DNA of 64,000 nt from Microvirga sp. (GCF_014699075.1 NZ_JACXAB010000008.1:62001-126000); one strand, 5' to 3'. Positions 52,883 to 63,568 are shown, counted from the stretch's first letter. Numbers and translations: made by a program. The notes: generated from the letters alone by a model not told the origin.

Positions 52883-53308
52883 ATGAGTACCAAACGGCCG
52901 GAAGGCCCCTTTCGCATCGGGCGCTCGGAAACAGGCCTCGGGCTCTTCGCGACGGATGTCATCGCAAAGGGAAGCTTCATCATCGAATATGTGGGTCCGC
53001 GGATTACGAGCGAAGAGGTCCAGAGACGCCGAAATACGCGCTACCTGTTCGAGCTCAACAGCCGCTGGACCATCGACGGCGCACCGCGCTGGAACACCGC
53101 GCGCTATATCAATCATTCATGCCGTCCGAACGCCCAGGCAACGATCTCGCGCGGCAAGATCCGCATCAAGGCGATCAAGCGCATCAAGGCCGGCGACGAG
53201 ATCACCTACAATTACGGAAAGAATTATTTCGAGACATTCATCAAGCCGCATGGTTGCCGGTGCCGCTCGTGCCAGAAGAAGCGTGAACGAGAAGCTGCTG
53301 TCGGTTAG
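52883..53308 (+). CDS. SET-domain protein (putative lysine methyltransferase)
   Basis: This 141-residue protein is almost entirely a SET domain. It has the SAM-binding GLGLFATDVIAKGSFIIEY, the knot motif RYINHSCRPNA (74-84), GDEITYNYG (104-112), and a post-SET Cys cluster CRCRSC (125-130) that usually binds zinc. SET enzymes methylate lysines, chiefly histones in eukaryotes; bacterial targets are mostly unknown. It is divergent from the P450 and convergent with uxuB. Start ATG 52883 is chosen at the family start; the ribosome site is weak. Confidence 0.88.
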   Translation: MSTKRPEGPFRIGRSETGLGLFATDVIAKGSFIIEYVGPRITSEEVQRRRNTRYLFELNSRWTIDGAPRWNTARYINHSCRPNAQATISRGKIRIKAIKRIKAGDEITYNYGKNYFETFIKPHGCRCRSCQKKREREAAVG

Positions 53309-53320
53309 GGCTTACCGAGT

Positions 53321-54799
53321 TCAACCGATTTTGAACTCGGAGACTGTGCGTCTCGCTCCAAGCTCGTAAAGCCGTGTCAGGTAGGCCTTGACCTCGCCTG
53401 TGAAGCGGAGGTCACCTGGCAGATCATCTCCGAAGATCTCGCGGATGGCGAACAGGCCTCGGGCGAGTTTCTCGGCTGACGGCCCTGCCCCATCCGCCAC
53501 CTCCCGCAACCGCGCCGCCATAGGATCGCGAACGTCGATTGCCGCGCCCTTCTCATCGGTGCCGGTCACATAGCGCATCCAGGCCGCAACCCCGAGCGAC
53601 AGCCGCCCGATCGGCGCGCCGCTGCTCAGGCGGTCGCGGATCGTACCGAGAAGGCGCTGAGGGAGCTTCTGCGATCCATCCATGGCGATCTGCCAGGTGC
53701 GGTGCTTCAGAGCAGGGTTCTTGAACCGCTCGATGAGAGCGCTCTTGTAGGATTCGAGATCGGCACCCGGCGGCATGTGGAGCGTCGGGGTGACCTCTTC
53801 GTCCATGAGGCCTCGGATCAGCCGGACGAAGGCCTCGTCGGCCATTGTATCGGCAACGGTCTCGTAGCCGGCGAGATAGCCGAGATAGGCGAGCGTCGAG
53901 TGGCTCCCGTTGAGCAGCCTGAGCTTCATGTGCTCGTAGGGCTCGACATCGCTCACGAACTCGGCCCCTGCGGCTTCCCAGGCCGGACGACCTTGCGGGA
54001 ATCGATCCTCGATCACCCACTGCGTGAAAGGCTCGGTGACGACGGGCCACGCATCCGCGACGCCGAGGACTCCGGCAATCCGTTCACGATCCTGATCGCT
54101 CGTGGCCGGCACGATCCGGTCGACCATGGTCGAGGGGCAGGAGACCTCGTCGACAACGAAGCGACCGAGTTCCGGATCGACCAGCTCGGCAAATCGGGTG
54201 AGAACGCGCTTCACGGTGCGGCCATTGGAGGGAAGGTTGTCGCAGGTCAAAACGGTGAAGGGCGGCACGCCGTTCATGCGGCGTCGGCGCAGAGCCTCGA
54301 CGATGAAGCCCGGGGCGGATTTCGGGTTCATCGAATAAGCGAGATCATGCACAATGTCGGGATGGGCCTCGTTCAAGGCACCGGTTGCCGGATCGTGGCA
54401 ATAGCCCTTCTCGGTGACGGTCAGGGTCACGATCCGCGTCTGAGGATCGGCCATGACTTCGAGAAGATCCTCGATCTCCCGAGGAGCAACGATGACGCGG
54501 CTGATTGAGCCAATGACCCGGAGCGCTTCGCCCTCTTGCGAGCGTACGGACAGAGTATATAGCCCGTCCTGAGGCTGCAGCGCATCGAAGGTGTCCGGGC
54601 TTCGCAGGCTCGCGGCCACGATGCCCCATCGCGGATCCGCTGCCATGACATCGTCCGTGTAGACGGCCTGGTGCGCCCGGTGGAACGCGCCCACGCCCAG
54701 GTGGACGATGCCTGTCCTGACATTCCTTCGATCATAGGCAGGACGTTGAACCCTCCCAGGCAGGTCCGCCAGGGCGTCGTCGTTCAGGCGATCTGACAT
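53321..54799 (-). CDS. uxuB: D-mannonate oxidoreductase / mannitol dehydrogenase family (UxuB-like)
   Basis: This 492-residue NAD-dependent polyol dehydrogenase has the N-terminal GVGAFHRAHQ nucleotide loop (35-44) and, in the C-terminal domain, KLRLLNGSHS with the catalytic lysine. The family includes mannitol dehydrogenase and fructuronate reductase. Because uxaC, uxuA and a GntR regulator are in the same cluster, fructuronate reductase (UxuB) is the better call. It is the last gene of a six-gene minus-strand operon, 7 bases after the ABC permease. GAGG precedes the ATG. Confidence 0.85.
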   Translation of the reverse strand: MSDRLNDDALADLPGRVQRPAYDRRNVRTGIVHLGVGAFHRAHQAVYTDDVMAADPRWGIVAASLRSPDTFDALQPQDGLYTLSVRSQEGEALRVIGSISRVIVAPREIEDLLEVMADPQTRIVTLTVTEKGYCHDPATGALNEAHPDIVHDLAYSMNPKSAPGFIVEALRRRRMNGVPPFTVLTCDNLPSNGRTVKRVLTRFAELVDPELGRFVVDEVSCPSTMVDRIVPATSDQDRERIAGVLGVADAWPVVTEPFTQWVIEDRFPQGRPAWEAAGAEFVSDVEPYEHMKLRLLNGSHSTLAYLGYLAGYETVADTMADEAFVRLIRGLMDEEVTPTLHMPPGADLESYKSALIERFKNPALKHRTWQIAMDGSQKLPQRLLGTIRDRLSSGAPIGRLSLGVAAWMRYVTGTDEKGAAIDVRDPMAARLREVADGAGPSAEKLARGLFAIREIFGDDLPGDLRFTGEVKAYLTRLYELGARRTVSEFKIG

Positions 54800-54806
54800 T
54801 GGATCC

Positions 54807-55649
54807 TCAATGCGCCGGCTGCTGCTTTGCACGGGTGACGATCTGCGTCGGGTTGACGAAGCGTAGCGCGATGATGAGCCATATCAGGGTGGTGACCATA
54901 TAGATCACAGCCATGGCATCGATGGACTGCACCGCCCGCACGCCGGCTGCGAACACGGCATAGTAGAGGGCCACCACAAGGGTCTGGCTGGTCGGGCCTG
55001 CCACGAGGAAGGTCAGCTCGAACATGGCGATGGTGCGCACCAGAACCAGCAGCAGCGCCGCCAGAATGCCCGGCAGGAGCAGCGGCAGAAGCACATAGAT
55101 GAAGAGCTTGAAGGTATTGGCTCCGAAGACGCGAGCCGCGGCCTCCACTTTGGGATCGATCTGCTCGATGAACGGGATCATGACGAGGATGACGAAGGGC
55201 ACGGTCGGTACGAGATTGGCCGCAACGACGCCCCAAAACGTCCCCGCAAGGCCGGTCTGATAGAGCACGGTCGCGAGCGGAATGCCGAAGGTCATCGGCG
55301 GAATGAGAAGCGGCAACAGGAAGAGCAGCACGAGAAGCCGCTTGCCCGGGAAGTCGCGACGGGCCAGAGCATAGGCGGCAGTGACTCCCAACGCGCCGGA
55401 GATGAAGACTACCGCCCCGATCACCTGAAAGGTGACGATCAGGACATCCCAAAGCTGAAACTCGCTCCAGGCGGAGGTGTACCAGCGCGTGGTCCAGCCG
55501 GCGGGCAGCCATGTGCCGAGCCAGCGGGTGGCGAACGAGCTCGTCACCACCGTGCCGATCATGGCAAGGAGGTTGAGGATAAAGAAGCCGACCGTGGCCC
55601 ACACGGCCGCGGCCCAGAGCTTGGCTCCGATGGTGGTATCGCGGATCAT
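54807..55649 (-). CDS. ABC transporter permease (PotC-like)
   Basis: This 280-residue inner-membrane permease is of the spermidine/putrescine-iron-sulfate type, with six spans. The EAA loop is IDPKVEAAARVFGANTFKLF, at the contact with the ATPase. AAAGGG precedes the ATG at 55649. It lies between uxuB and the second permease (4 bases away). In this operon it probably carries a uronic acid or a uronate oligomer, though the family mostly handles polyamines, iron or phosphonates. Confidence 0.88.
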   Translation of the reverse strand: MIRDTTIGAKLWAAAVWATVGFFILNLLAMIGTVVTSSFATRWLGTWLPAGWTTRWYTSAWSEFQLWDVLIVTFQVIGAVVFISGALGVTAAYALARRDFPGKRLLVLLFLLPLLIPPMTFGIPLATVLYQTGLAGTFWGVVAANLVPTVPFVILVMIPFIEQIDPKVEAAARVFGANTFKLFIYVLLPLLLPGILAALLLVLVRTIAMFELTFLVAGPTSQTLVVALYYAVFAAGVRAVQSIDAMAVIYMVTTLIWLIIALRFVNPTQIVTRAKQQPAH

Positions 55650-55653
55650 CGGT

Positions 55654-56564
55654 TTACCCTTTCGCCCCAGAGGCAGGACCGCGGTAGAACAGCCCGCGCG
55701 AGGCAAGCACCGCAACGACGATGCCGAGCTGGACGAAGCCCATGATCATCGCAATCGCAGAGCCCATGGAATAGTCGTATTCCTCGAAAGCCGCCTGTGC
55801 GGCCGCAATCGAGATGACTCGGGTCGGCCCTGCCGGCTCACCGAGCAGCACCGCGGAGGGGAACACCGAGAAGGCCTGCACGAAGGAGAGGCAGAAGGTG
55901 ATGGCAAGCCCCGGCATCAGGAGCGGCAGATAGACATGGCGGAACCGCTGCCAAGCGCTTGCGCCGAGAGTCGCGGCCGCCTGCTCCAGGGCCGGATCGA
56001 TGCCGGTCACATAGGACAGGGTGAGCAGGAAGGTGAACGGGAAACCCGTGATCACGAGCGAGGCGAAAACACCCCAGTAGTTGTGAACGAGCTTCAGCGG
56101 CTGGGAGATCAGGCCGAAGGTCATCAAGGTGCGGTTGAACCAGCCCTGAGGGCCGAGGTAGTTCAACAGGCCTTCCGCCACCAGCACCGTTCCGAGGGTG
56201 ATCGGCAGAACGAGGAGCGTCGTCAGAAGGCGCTGATTGCGCATGAGACGGACGCGGAAGGCGATGGGAATCGCGAGCAGCAGGTTGACCAGGGTGACGG
56301 GAATCGCAAGCCAAAGCGTCTTGGCGATCGTCTCGTAGAGAAACGGATCCGAGAAAAAGCGCCTGTAATTGGCAAGCCAGTCGCCGCCGGCCTTGGGCTC
56401 GAAGGAAAGAACGAAGCCGAAGGCGAAGGGATAGACGAACAGCAGCAGGCTGAAGATGGCAGCGGGAATGACGAGGAGAGTCACCGCGTCGAAACCACGG
56501 GCTGCCAGCCGCTGGCGCAGGCTCGGTCCGTGTTCGACGGCAGGCGCGTGGGCAACGGCGTCCA

Positions 56565-56565
<1 letters not shown>
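55654..56565 (-). CDS. ABC transporter permease (PotB-like)
   Basis: This 303-residue permease has six or seven spans. The first span is preceded by a polar leader of about 28 residues. The EAA loop is IDPALEQAAATLGASAWQRF. Its ATG overlaps the ATPase stop as TAATG, indicating coupled translation. It forms the channel with the PotC-like permease encoded next. Confidence 0.88.
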
Positions 56566-57650
<1,085 letters not shown>

Positions 57651-57670
57651 CGCGGGTCCTTGGGTTCGAT

Positions 57671-58858
57671 TTACTTGCGCTTGCCGCCGGCGACCTGCTC
57701 GTCCCACATGCGGAAGGCAACGACCATCTGCTCGGGCTGAAGCGGCAATTCGATCGGGTTCTCGGCGATCCACTTCTCGTATTCGGGACGGCCGAATTCC
57801 TTGATGGCGGCCTGGCTCTCAGGCGGCGCCATGTCGAGGGTCACGCCCTTCACGGCCGGGCCTGGGTAGAAGTAGCCCTCATCGTAGGTATAGGCCTGCT
57901 GCTCCTTGGTGAGCAGATGGTTCATCAGGTCGATGAGAACGGCCATCTTATCGTTGGACAGTCCCTTGGGCACGCACATGTAGTGAGCATCCGCCACCCA
58001 GTGGAAGCCCTTGAGCGCCGCCACCTTGGCTTCCTTCGGCACAACGCCGAGGACGCGCGGGTTGATGTCCCATCCGGTGGTCGACACGGTCATGTCGCGG
58101 GAGCCTTCGCCCAGCTCCTTCATCACGGCGCCGGTGCCGGAGGGATAGTACTCGATGTTCTGACCCAACTCCTTCAGGTAAGCCCAGGTCTTGTCCCAGC
58201 CCTTGGCGGGATCCTGCGGGTTGCTGTCGCCCAGGATATAGGGAAGGCCCATGATGAAGGTGCGGCCCGGACCGGAATTGGCAGGGCGCGCATAGAGGAA
58301 ACGACCCGGATTGGCCTTTGTGTAGGCGAGCAATTCCTCGGCCGTGGTCGGAACGGTCTTGACCTTGTCGGGCATGTACTCGAGCAGCGGACCGGACGGA
58401 TAATAGGTCACAACCACGCCCTGCCCTTTGGCCAGCCCCTGCATCTTCGCCGCGGCCGGCAGATAGATGTCGTCGAGCTTCGGCAATGCGTTGGAATGAC
58501 TTCCGATCAGATCGACCCAGAGCTTCTGCTCGATGCCGGCGGAGAGCGCATCGGTGCCGGTGAGCACGAGATCGATGTCGACACGGCCTGCATCCTGCTG
58601 CGCCTTGATCTTGCCGGCCAGTTCAGGAGCGGTCGCCTTGGTGAAGGAGATGCGCGAGACGAGATTCGGCTTCGCCTTGCGGTAGTTCTCGATGGCTTTC
58701 TGCGTCAGCGCGAGATTGCCAGCGACATCGATGATGCTGAGCGTGACCGGGCTCGTCGGCAGAGTGGCCTGGGCAAAGCCCGAACCGCCGAAAGCGGCAA
58801 CGCCCGCGGCGCCGGCGACACCGCCGACGAAGGTCCGCCTGTTGATCAGGTTCGTCAT
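57671..58858 (-). CDS. Periplasmic solute-binding protein of the uronate-cluster importer
   Basis: This 395-residue family 1 extracellular binding protein has a twin-arginine type leader (NRRTFVGGVAGAAG, cleavage near GFA-QA), so it is probably exported folded by Tat. The mature part contains SIIDVAGNLALTQKAIENYR and DIDLVLTGTDALSAGI, and a later MSVSTTGWD-like segment (TVSTTGWDINPRV) in the ligand cleft. It is 49 bases after uxaC. The ligand is unknown; the cluster suggests glucuronate, galacturonate or a related acid. Confidence 0.88.
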   Translation of the reverse strand: MTNLINRRTFVGGVAGAAGVAAFGGSGFAQATLPTSPVTLSIIDVAGNLALTQKAIENYRKAKPNLVSRISFTKATAPELAGKIKAQQDAGRVDIDLVLTGTDALSAGIEQKLWVDLIGSHSNALPKLDDIYLPAAAKMQGLAKGQGVVVTYYPSGPLLEYMPDKVKTVPTTAEELLAYTKANPGRFLYARPANSGPGRTFIMGLPYILGDSNPQDPAKGWDKTWAYLKELGQNIEYYPSGTGAVMKELGEGSRDMTVSTTGWDINPRVLGVVPKEAKVAALKGFHWVADAHYMCVPKGLSNDKMAVLIDLMNHLLTKEQQAYTYDEGYFYPGPAVKGVTLDMAPPESQAAIKEFGRPEYEKWIAENPIELPLQPEQMVVAFRMWDEQVAGGKRK

Positions 58859-58907
58859 GTTCTTCCTCCCGTTCTGTGCGACATGGCTCTGTTCTCCATG
58901 TCCCGTG

Positions 58908-60311
58908 TCACAGCTTGTAGGCCTCTTTCGCGAGGCGATAGGCGAGATCGTAGGCCACCTCGTGCGCCTCCTCCTCGTCGAGGCGGTGCGTCACCACGAG
59001 ATTGGCGAGATAGGCGCAGTCGACTCGGCGGGCGACGTCGTGCCGGGCCGGAATGGAGAGATAGGCGCGCGTGTCGTCGTTGAAGCCGACCGTGTTGTAG
59101 AAGCCTGCGGTCTCCGTGGTGAGCTCGCGGAAGCGGCGCATCCCATCGGGCGCATCGAAGAACCACCAGGCAGGCCCCAGCTTCAAGGCCGGGTAATGAC
59201 CGGCGAGGGGCGCCAACTCGCGGGAATAGCTCGTCTCGTCCAGAGTGAAGACGATGATTGTCAGGTTCGGCTCGTTTCCGAAGCGGCCGAGAAGCGGCTT
59301 GAGCGCGCGAACGTAATCAGTCTGCGAGGGAATATCGGCGCCCATGTCGCGGCCGAAGCGACGGAACAGAGCCTCGTTGTGATTGCGGAAGGAGCCGGGA
59401 TGGATTTGCAGGACCATCCCGTCTTCCACGCTCATGGCCGCCATTTCGGTCAGCATCTGCGCACGGAACAGCTCCGCATCCTCAGGGCTCGCGCTCTCGG
59501 TCGAGATGCGGCGGAACAGTGCCTCCGCGTCCGCTTGCGAAAGATTGGCCGTCCGGGCCGTCGGGTGCCCATGATCGGTGGAGGTCGCGCCGTACTCCCG
59601 GAAGAAGGCACGGCGCCTGCGATGCGCCTCCAGATAGCCGCTCCACGTGGACGTGTCGCATCCTGTGATCTCGCCGAAGCGGGCAAGGTTCTGCCGGAAA
59701 CCCTCGAACTCGGGGTCCACAACCGGATCGGGCCGATAGGCGGTGATCACCCTGCCCTCCCAGCCTGATTGCCGAAGGGTCTCATGATGCTTCAAAGGAT
59801 CGAGAGGGCTTTCCGTCGTGGCGATCGCCTCGATCCGAAAACGCTCGAAGAGCGCTCGCGGCCGAAACTCCGGCGTGCGCAGGGCCTCATTGATCCGGTC
59901 ATAATAAGCATCTGCGTTCGCAGATGTAAGGCGCTCCGTAAAGCCGAACAGCGTCGCGAAAGTGTGGTCGAGCCACGCACGCGTCGGCGTGCCGCGAAAG
60001 AGATGATAATGGGCAGCGAAGCGGCGCCAGATCGTACGCGGATCGCGCTCAACGGCACTCCCATCCTTCACCGGAATGCCGAGATCTTCGAGGCGCACGC
60101 CCTGGCTGTAGAGCATGCGGAAGATGTAATGGTCGGGGATGACGAACAGCGCTGCAGGATCGGGAAACGGCTCGTTCTCCGCATACCAGCGCGGATCCGT
60201 ATGCCCGTGTGGGGAGATGATGGGCAGATCCCTGATCTCCGCATAAAGCCTGCGCGCCACCTCGCGGGCAGCGGGCTCTACCGGAAAAAGCCGGTCCGGA
60301 TGGATCAGCAT
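58908..60311 (-). CDS. uxaC: Glucuronate isomerase
   Basis: This 467-residue enzyme converts D-glucuronate to D-fructuronate (or galacturonate to tagaturonate). It belongs to the amidohydrolase-like UxaC family, with the metal-binding H35-G-H37 in SPHGHTDPRW, then IPDHYIFRML and later MVLQIHPGSFRNHN. The ATG at 60311 follows AAGGGAGA, a strong site; longer frames are rejected. It is the first gene of the uxaC-ABC importer-uxuB operon and is divergent from the GntR regulator. Confidence 0.94.
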   Translation of the reverse strand: MLIHPDRLFPVEPAAREVARRLYAEIRDLPIISPHGHTDPRWYAENEPFPDPAALFVIPDHYIFRMLYSQGVRLEDLGIPVKDGSAVERDPRTIWRRFAAHYHLFRGTPTRAWLDHTFATLFGFTERLTSANADAYYDRINEALRTPEFRPRALFERFRIEAIATTESPLDPLKHHETLRQSGWEGRVITAYRPDPVVDPEFEGFRQNLARFGEITGCDTSTWSGYLEAHRRRRAFFREYGATSTDHGHPTARTANLSQADAEALFRRISTESASPEDAELFRAQMLTEMAAMSVEDGMVLQIHPGSFRNHNEALFRRFGRDMGADIPSQTDYVRALKPLLGRFGNEPNLTIIVFTLDETSYSRELAPLAGHYPALKLGPAWWFFDAPDGMRRFRELTTETAGFYNTVGFNDDTRAYLSIPARHDVARRVDCAYLANLVVTHRLDEEEAHEVAYDLAYRLAKEAYKL

Positions 60312-60409
60312 AGCGTTCTCCCTTAGCGCGTCTGGCAAGTCATTTGTGGTGACTTTCAAGCGCCTCATTGCTGATGACCATAAGACGATCCAGAACCGTT
60401 TGCAATGGT

Positions 60410-60424
60410 CTACTAGTATGGTAG
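60410..60424. promoter_or_regulatory. Candidate GntR operator in the uxaC-gntR intergenic region
   Basis: CTACTAGTATGGTAG is an imperfect palindrome (CTAC/GTAG arms) inside ATGGTCTACTAGTATGGTAG, immediately upstream of the regulator gene and about 100 bases upstream of uxaC. Its position fits autoregulation and control of the divergent uronate operon. Confidence 0.4.
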
Positions 60425-60434
60425 TGTGCCACTT

Positions 60435-61163
60435 ATGAATGAGAGAAGCGCCCTCGCAAAGCTCGATGTCAGCCGTGAACCCATGGCCCGACAGGTCACG
60501 CGCGCCTTGCGTCAGGCCATTGTCAGCATGCGGATCGCTCCCGGGGAGATGCTGTCGGAACAGGATCTCGCACAACGATTCGGCGTCAGTCGCTCACCCG
60601 TGCGGGAGGCCCTGATCAAGCTCAGTGAGGCAGGGCTGGTGCGGGTTCTGCCCCAGCGCGGCACCCAGGTGGTCAAGATCTCAAGGGCTGCGGTGGAAGA
60701 TGCCCGCTTCATCCGCCAGGCTGTTGAATGTGCCGTCGTACGCGAGGCCGCCCTCAAGGCCACACCCGTACTCCTCGCCGAATTGAATGCCAGCCTGACC
60801 CGGCAGCGCCGAGCCCAGCGCGCCACATCGTCGGAGGATTTCATGGCCCTCGACGAAGAGTTTCATCGCCTCCTGGCGGAAGCCGCCGGCAGGCCGGCAG
60901 CCTGGCGCATGATCGAAGATGTGAAGCCTCAGATGGACCGGGTACGGTATCTCGACGTGAAGCAGGCCACGCCGCGCCATACCATCGTGGCCCAGCACGC
61001 GCTGATCGTTGACGCCATCAAATCATCCAATCCGGGCGCAGCGGAGAAGGCGATGCATCAGCACCTGAGCGAAATCCTTCGCACACTGCCCGAACTTGCC
61101 GCGCAGTATCCTGACCTGTTCGAACCGGAACACGATGCTGTGGCACAGGCGCTCAGCGCGTGA
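60435..61163 (+). CDS. GntR-family regulator with FCD ligand domain
   Basis: This 242-residue transcription factor has an N-terminal winged helix (about 15-80), in which SEQDLAQRFGVSRSPVREAL is the recognition helix region. The C-terminal FCD domain (about 88-225) has likely metal/ligand residues D140, H144, H188 and H210, as in UxuR, ExuR and other hexuronate regulators. GTG at 60426 would add three residues. It probably senses fructuronate or a similar acid and controls the divergent uxaC operon and uxuA. uxuA follows 44 bases downstream. Confidence 0.92.
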   Translation: MNERSALAKLDVSREPMARQVTRALRQAIVSMRIAPGEMLSEQDLAQRFGVSRSPVREALIKLSEAGLVRVLPQRGTQVVKISRAAVEDARFIRQAVECAVVREAALKATPVLLAELNASLTRQRRAQRATSSEDFMALDEEFHRLLAEAAGRPAAWRMIEDVKPQMDRVRYLDVKQATPRHTIVAQHALIVDAIKSSNPGAAEKAMHQHLSEILRTLPELAAQYPDLFEPEHDAVAQALSA

Positions 61164-61207
61164 GATCGGCAAAGACACAATCGGCTCAAATCTGAAGAGG
61201 CAATCCC

Positions 61208-62404
61208 ATGGAACAAGCTTGGCGCTGGTTTGGCCCTGAAGACGTCATCAAGCTGTCCCATGTCTGCCAGACCGGCGCGACCGGGATCGTGACGGCCCTG
61301 CACCACATTCCGTACGGCGTCGTCTGGAGCATCGAGGAGATCGAGAAGCGCAAGGCGCTCATCGCTGCCGATCCTTCGCTCGGCCTGCGCTGGAGCGTGG
61401 TCGAGAGCCTGCCGATCCATGAGAACATCAAGATCGGCGAAGGCGACCTGACGCCCCTGTTCGACAACTACCGGCAGTCGCTGCGCAATCTGGCCCAATG
61501 CGGCATCACCACGATCTGCTACAACTTCATGCCTGTGGTGGACTGGACTCGCACCGAACTCGCCTACCCTCTTCCCGGCGGCGGCACGGCCCTGCGCTTC
61601 AATGCGCACGAATTCGCTGCCTTCGACTGCTTCATGCTGCAGCGCCCCGGTGCGGAAGCGGATCATTTGCCTGACGTGACTAAGAAGGCAAAGGAGTGGT
61701 ACGACCGCTCGTCTGAGGCGGACCGGCGCCAGCTTCTGTCGAATATCATGGCCGGGCTGCCGGGCGCCTATGACCGCTACGACATCCCTGGCCTGCGCGC
61801 CATGCTCGACCGCTATCGGCACATCGATGCTGCGGGCCTGCGCGAAAACCTTGCCCGCTTCCTGCGTGAGGTGATCCCGACAGCGGAAGAAGTCGGCATC
61901 CGCATGTGCATCCATCCCGACGATCCGCCGCGCCCCCTCATGGGGCTTCCCCGCATCGTGTCCAACGCGGACGACATCGGGTTCATCCTTGACGCAGTCG
62001 ACTCGCCTGCAAACGGCCTTACCCTCTGCAGCGGCTCCCTTGGAGCCAATCCCGTCAACGATGTTCCGGCCATCGCCAAGCGTTTCGCGGACCGCATCTG
62101 GTTTGCCCATCTGCGCAACGTGGCCAAGGAACAGGATGGCTCCTTCATGGAAGCGGATCACCTCGGCGGTGATACGGACATGGTGGCTCTGGTGACGGTG
62201 CTGCTGGAGGAGCAGAAGCGCCGCAAGGATGCCGGAGACGCGCATTGGCGCATCCCCATGCGTCCCGACCATGGTCATGAACTACTGGACGATGTGGGCA
62301 AGCCGACCCATCCGGGCTATCCGGCGATCGGCCGCTTGCGCGGCCTCGCCGAGCTGCGCGGCGTGATGACAGCCATCTCAGCTCTGCGCAACCTGCCGCT
62401 CTGA
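61208..62404 (+). CDS. uxuA: Mannonate dehydratase
   Basis: This 398-residue enzyme dehydrates D-mannonate to 2-keto-3-deoxygluconate, the last step before KDG kinase. UxuA motifs include the opening RWFGPEDVIKLSHVCQTGAT, CYNFMPVVDWTRT, MCIHPDDPPRPLMGLPRIVS and LCSGSLGAN, which supply metal and substrate ligands in a TIM barrel. The ATG follows AAGAGG. It lies in the same direction as gntR and convergent with the amidohydrolase. Confidence 0.96.
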   Translation: MEQAWRWFGPEDVIKLSHVCQTGATGIVTALHHIPYGVVWSIEEIEKRKALIAADPSLGLRWSVVESLPIHENIKIGEGDLTPLFDNYRQSLRNLAQCGITTICYNFMPVVDWTRTELAYPLPGGGTALRFNAHEFAAFDCFMLQRPGAEADHLPDVTKKAKEWYDRSSEADRRQLLSNIMAGLPGAYDRYDIPGLRAMLDRYRHIDAAGLRENLARFLREVIPTAEEVGIRMCIHPDDPPRPLMGLPRIVSNADDIGFILDAVDSPANGLTLCSGSLGANPVNDVPAIAKRFADRIWFAHLRNVAKEQDGSFMEADHLGGDTDMVALVTVLLEEQKRRKDAGDAHWRIPMRPDHGHELLDDVGKPTHPGYPAIGRLRGLAELRGVMTAISALRNLPL

Positions 62405-62419
62405 GGATTGAGGGAAGCC

Positions 62420-63568
62420 CTATCCGAGCAGATTACGCAGCGTCCGCATGAACACGCGGGCACCGATGGGAATCAGGTCATCGGGGAAGTCGTAATCCGG
62501 ATTGTGCAGGCTGGGGTGCTTCTCGCCGGCGCCGAGGAAGAACATGGCCGCAGGCGCCTTCTGACCGAAGCGGCCGAAATCTTCCGAGGCGCGGATCGGC
62601 AGACCGCCCCGGTCATAGGGCACCCCCTCGGCTTCGAGCGCCTCACGTAGATGCGCAACCGCCTCCGGGGCATTCTCGCAATGGTGGAAGATGTCGTCAT
62701 AGGACACTTCCACGCTCAGCCCCTGTTCACGGGCAGCGCTCAGCACCAGCTGCTCGGCGCTTGCGCAGAGTTCCTCCATTCCTGCATCGGTCAGGGTCCG
62801 GAGAGTGACCCAGATCTCCCCATGGGCCGGCGCCACGCCGAAGGCCGGCTCGCCGATCCTAGCATGGGTCACCGTCACCATCGAGAAGCCTTCCTCCAGT
62901 GGCCCACCTTTACCAAGAGCCGTGAGCTGGGGCATCAGCTGGGCAACCACGTTCACGGGTGAGAGTCCGGTCTCGGGCATGGAGGCGTGAGCGGTCTTGC
63001 CGGTGAGCACGATGCGTAAGCCGCGCGAGGCGCAGTTGACGGGACCCTCCGTGAGTGCCACGTGGCCAAAGGGCAAGCCCGGCACGTTGTGCAGGGCAAA
63101 GGCGAAGTCCGGGGCAATCTGGCGGAACCGCGGATCGGCCACGACGGCTGCCGCACCGGAACCATCCTCTTCCGCCGGCTGGAACATCAGGATGGCACGA
63201 CCACGCTGCGGCTGCTGGCGACTCAGCTCCCGCGCCAGTGCTGCGAGAATCGCCATGTGGCCGTCATGTCCGCACAGATGAGCTTTGCCGGGCGTAGCGG
63301 AGCGATGAGGCGCATCGGAGATCTCCTGGATCGGCAGCCCATCGAGTTCGGCGCGCACCATCACGGTCGGCCCCGGCTCCCGGCCTTCGTAGACCGCCGC
63401 AATGCCATGGCCTCCGAGGTCCGTCAGGGTCCAGTCGGGATGAGTCGCCTTGATAAAGGCCTGAACCTCACGGGCGGTCTGCTCCTCCTGTCTGGAGAGC
63501 TCCGGCATGCGGTGCAGCTTGCGCCGAAAGGCAACCAGCTCGACCATGTCTTGGTTTGTCAGGACCAT
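62420..63568 (-). CDS. M20-family amidohydrolase (hippurate hydrolase/IAA-amino-acid hydrolase type)
   Basis: This 382-residue metallohydrolase has the M20D pattern: ELVAFRRKLHRMPELSRQE, RAELDGLPI, the metal site CGHDGH (99-104), PAEEDGSGA (131-139) and a C-terminal SEDFGRFGQ with HNPDYDFPDD. It probably removes an acyl group from an N-acylated amino acid or similar amide. GGAGGTGAG before the ATG at 63568 is very strong. No pathway link to the uronate genes is evident. Confidence 0.92.
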   Translation of the reverse strand: MVLTNQDMVELVAFRRKLHRMPELSRQEEQTAREVQAFIKATHPDWTLTDLGGHGIAAVYEGREPGPTVMVRAELDGLPIQEISDAPHRSATPGKAHLCGHDGHMAILAALARELSRQQPQRGRAILMFQPAEEDGSGAAAVVADPRFRQIAPDFAFALHNVPGLPFGHVALTEGPVNCASRGLRIVLTGKTAHASMPETGLSPVNVVAQLMPQLTALGKGGPLEEGFSMVTVTHARIGEPAFGVAPAHGEIWVTLRTLTDAGMEELCASAEQLVLSAAREQGLSVEVSYDDIFHHCENAPEAVAHLREALEAEGVPYDRGGLPIRASEDFGRFGQKAPAAMFFLGAGEKHPSLHNPDYDFPDDLIPIGARVFMRTLRNLLG

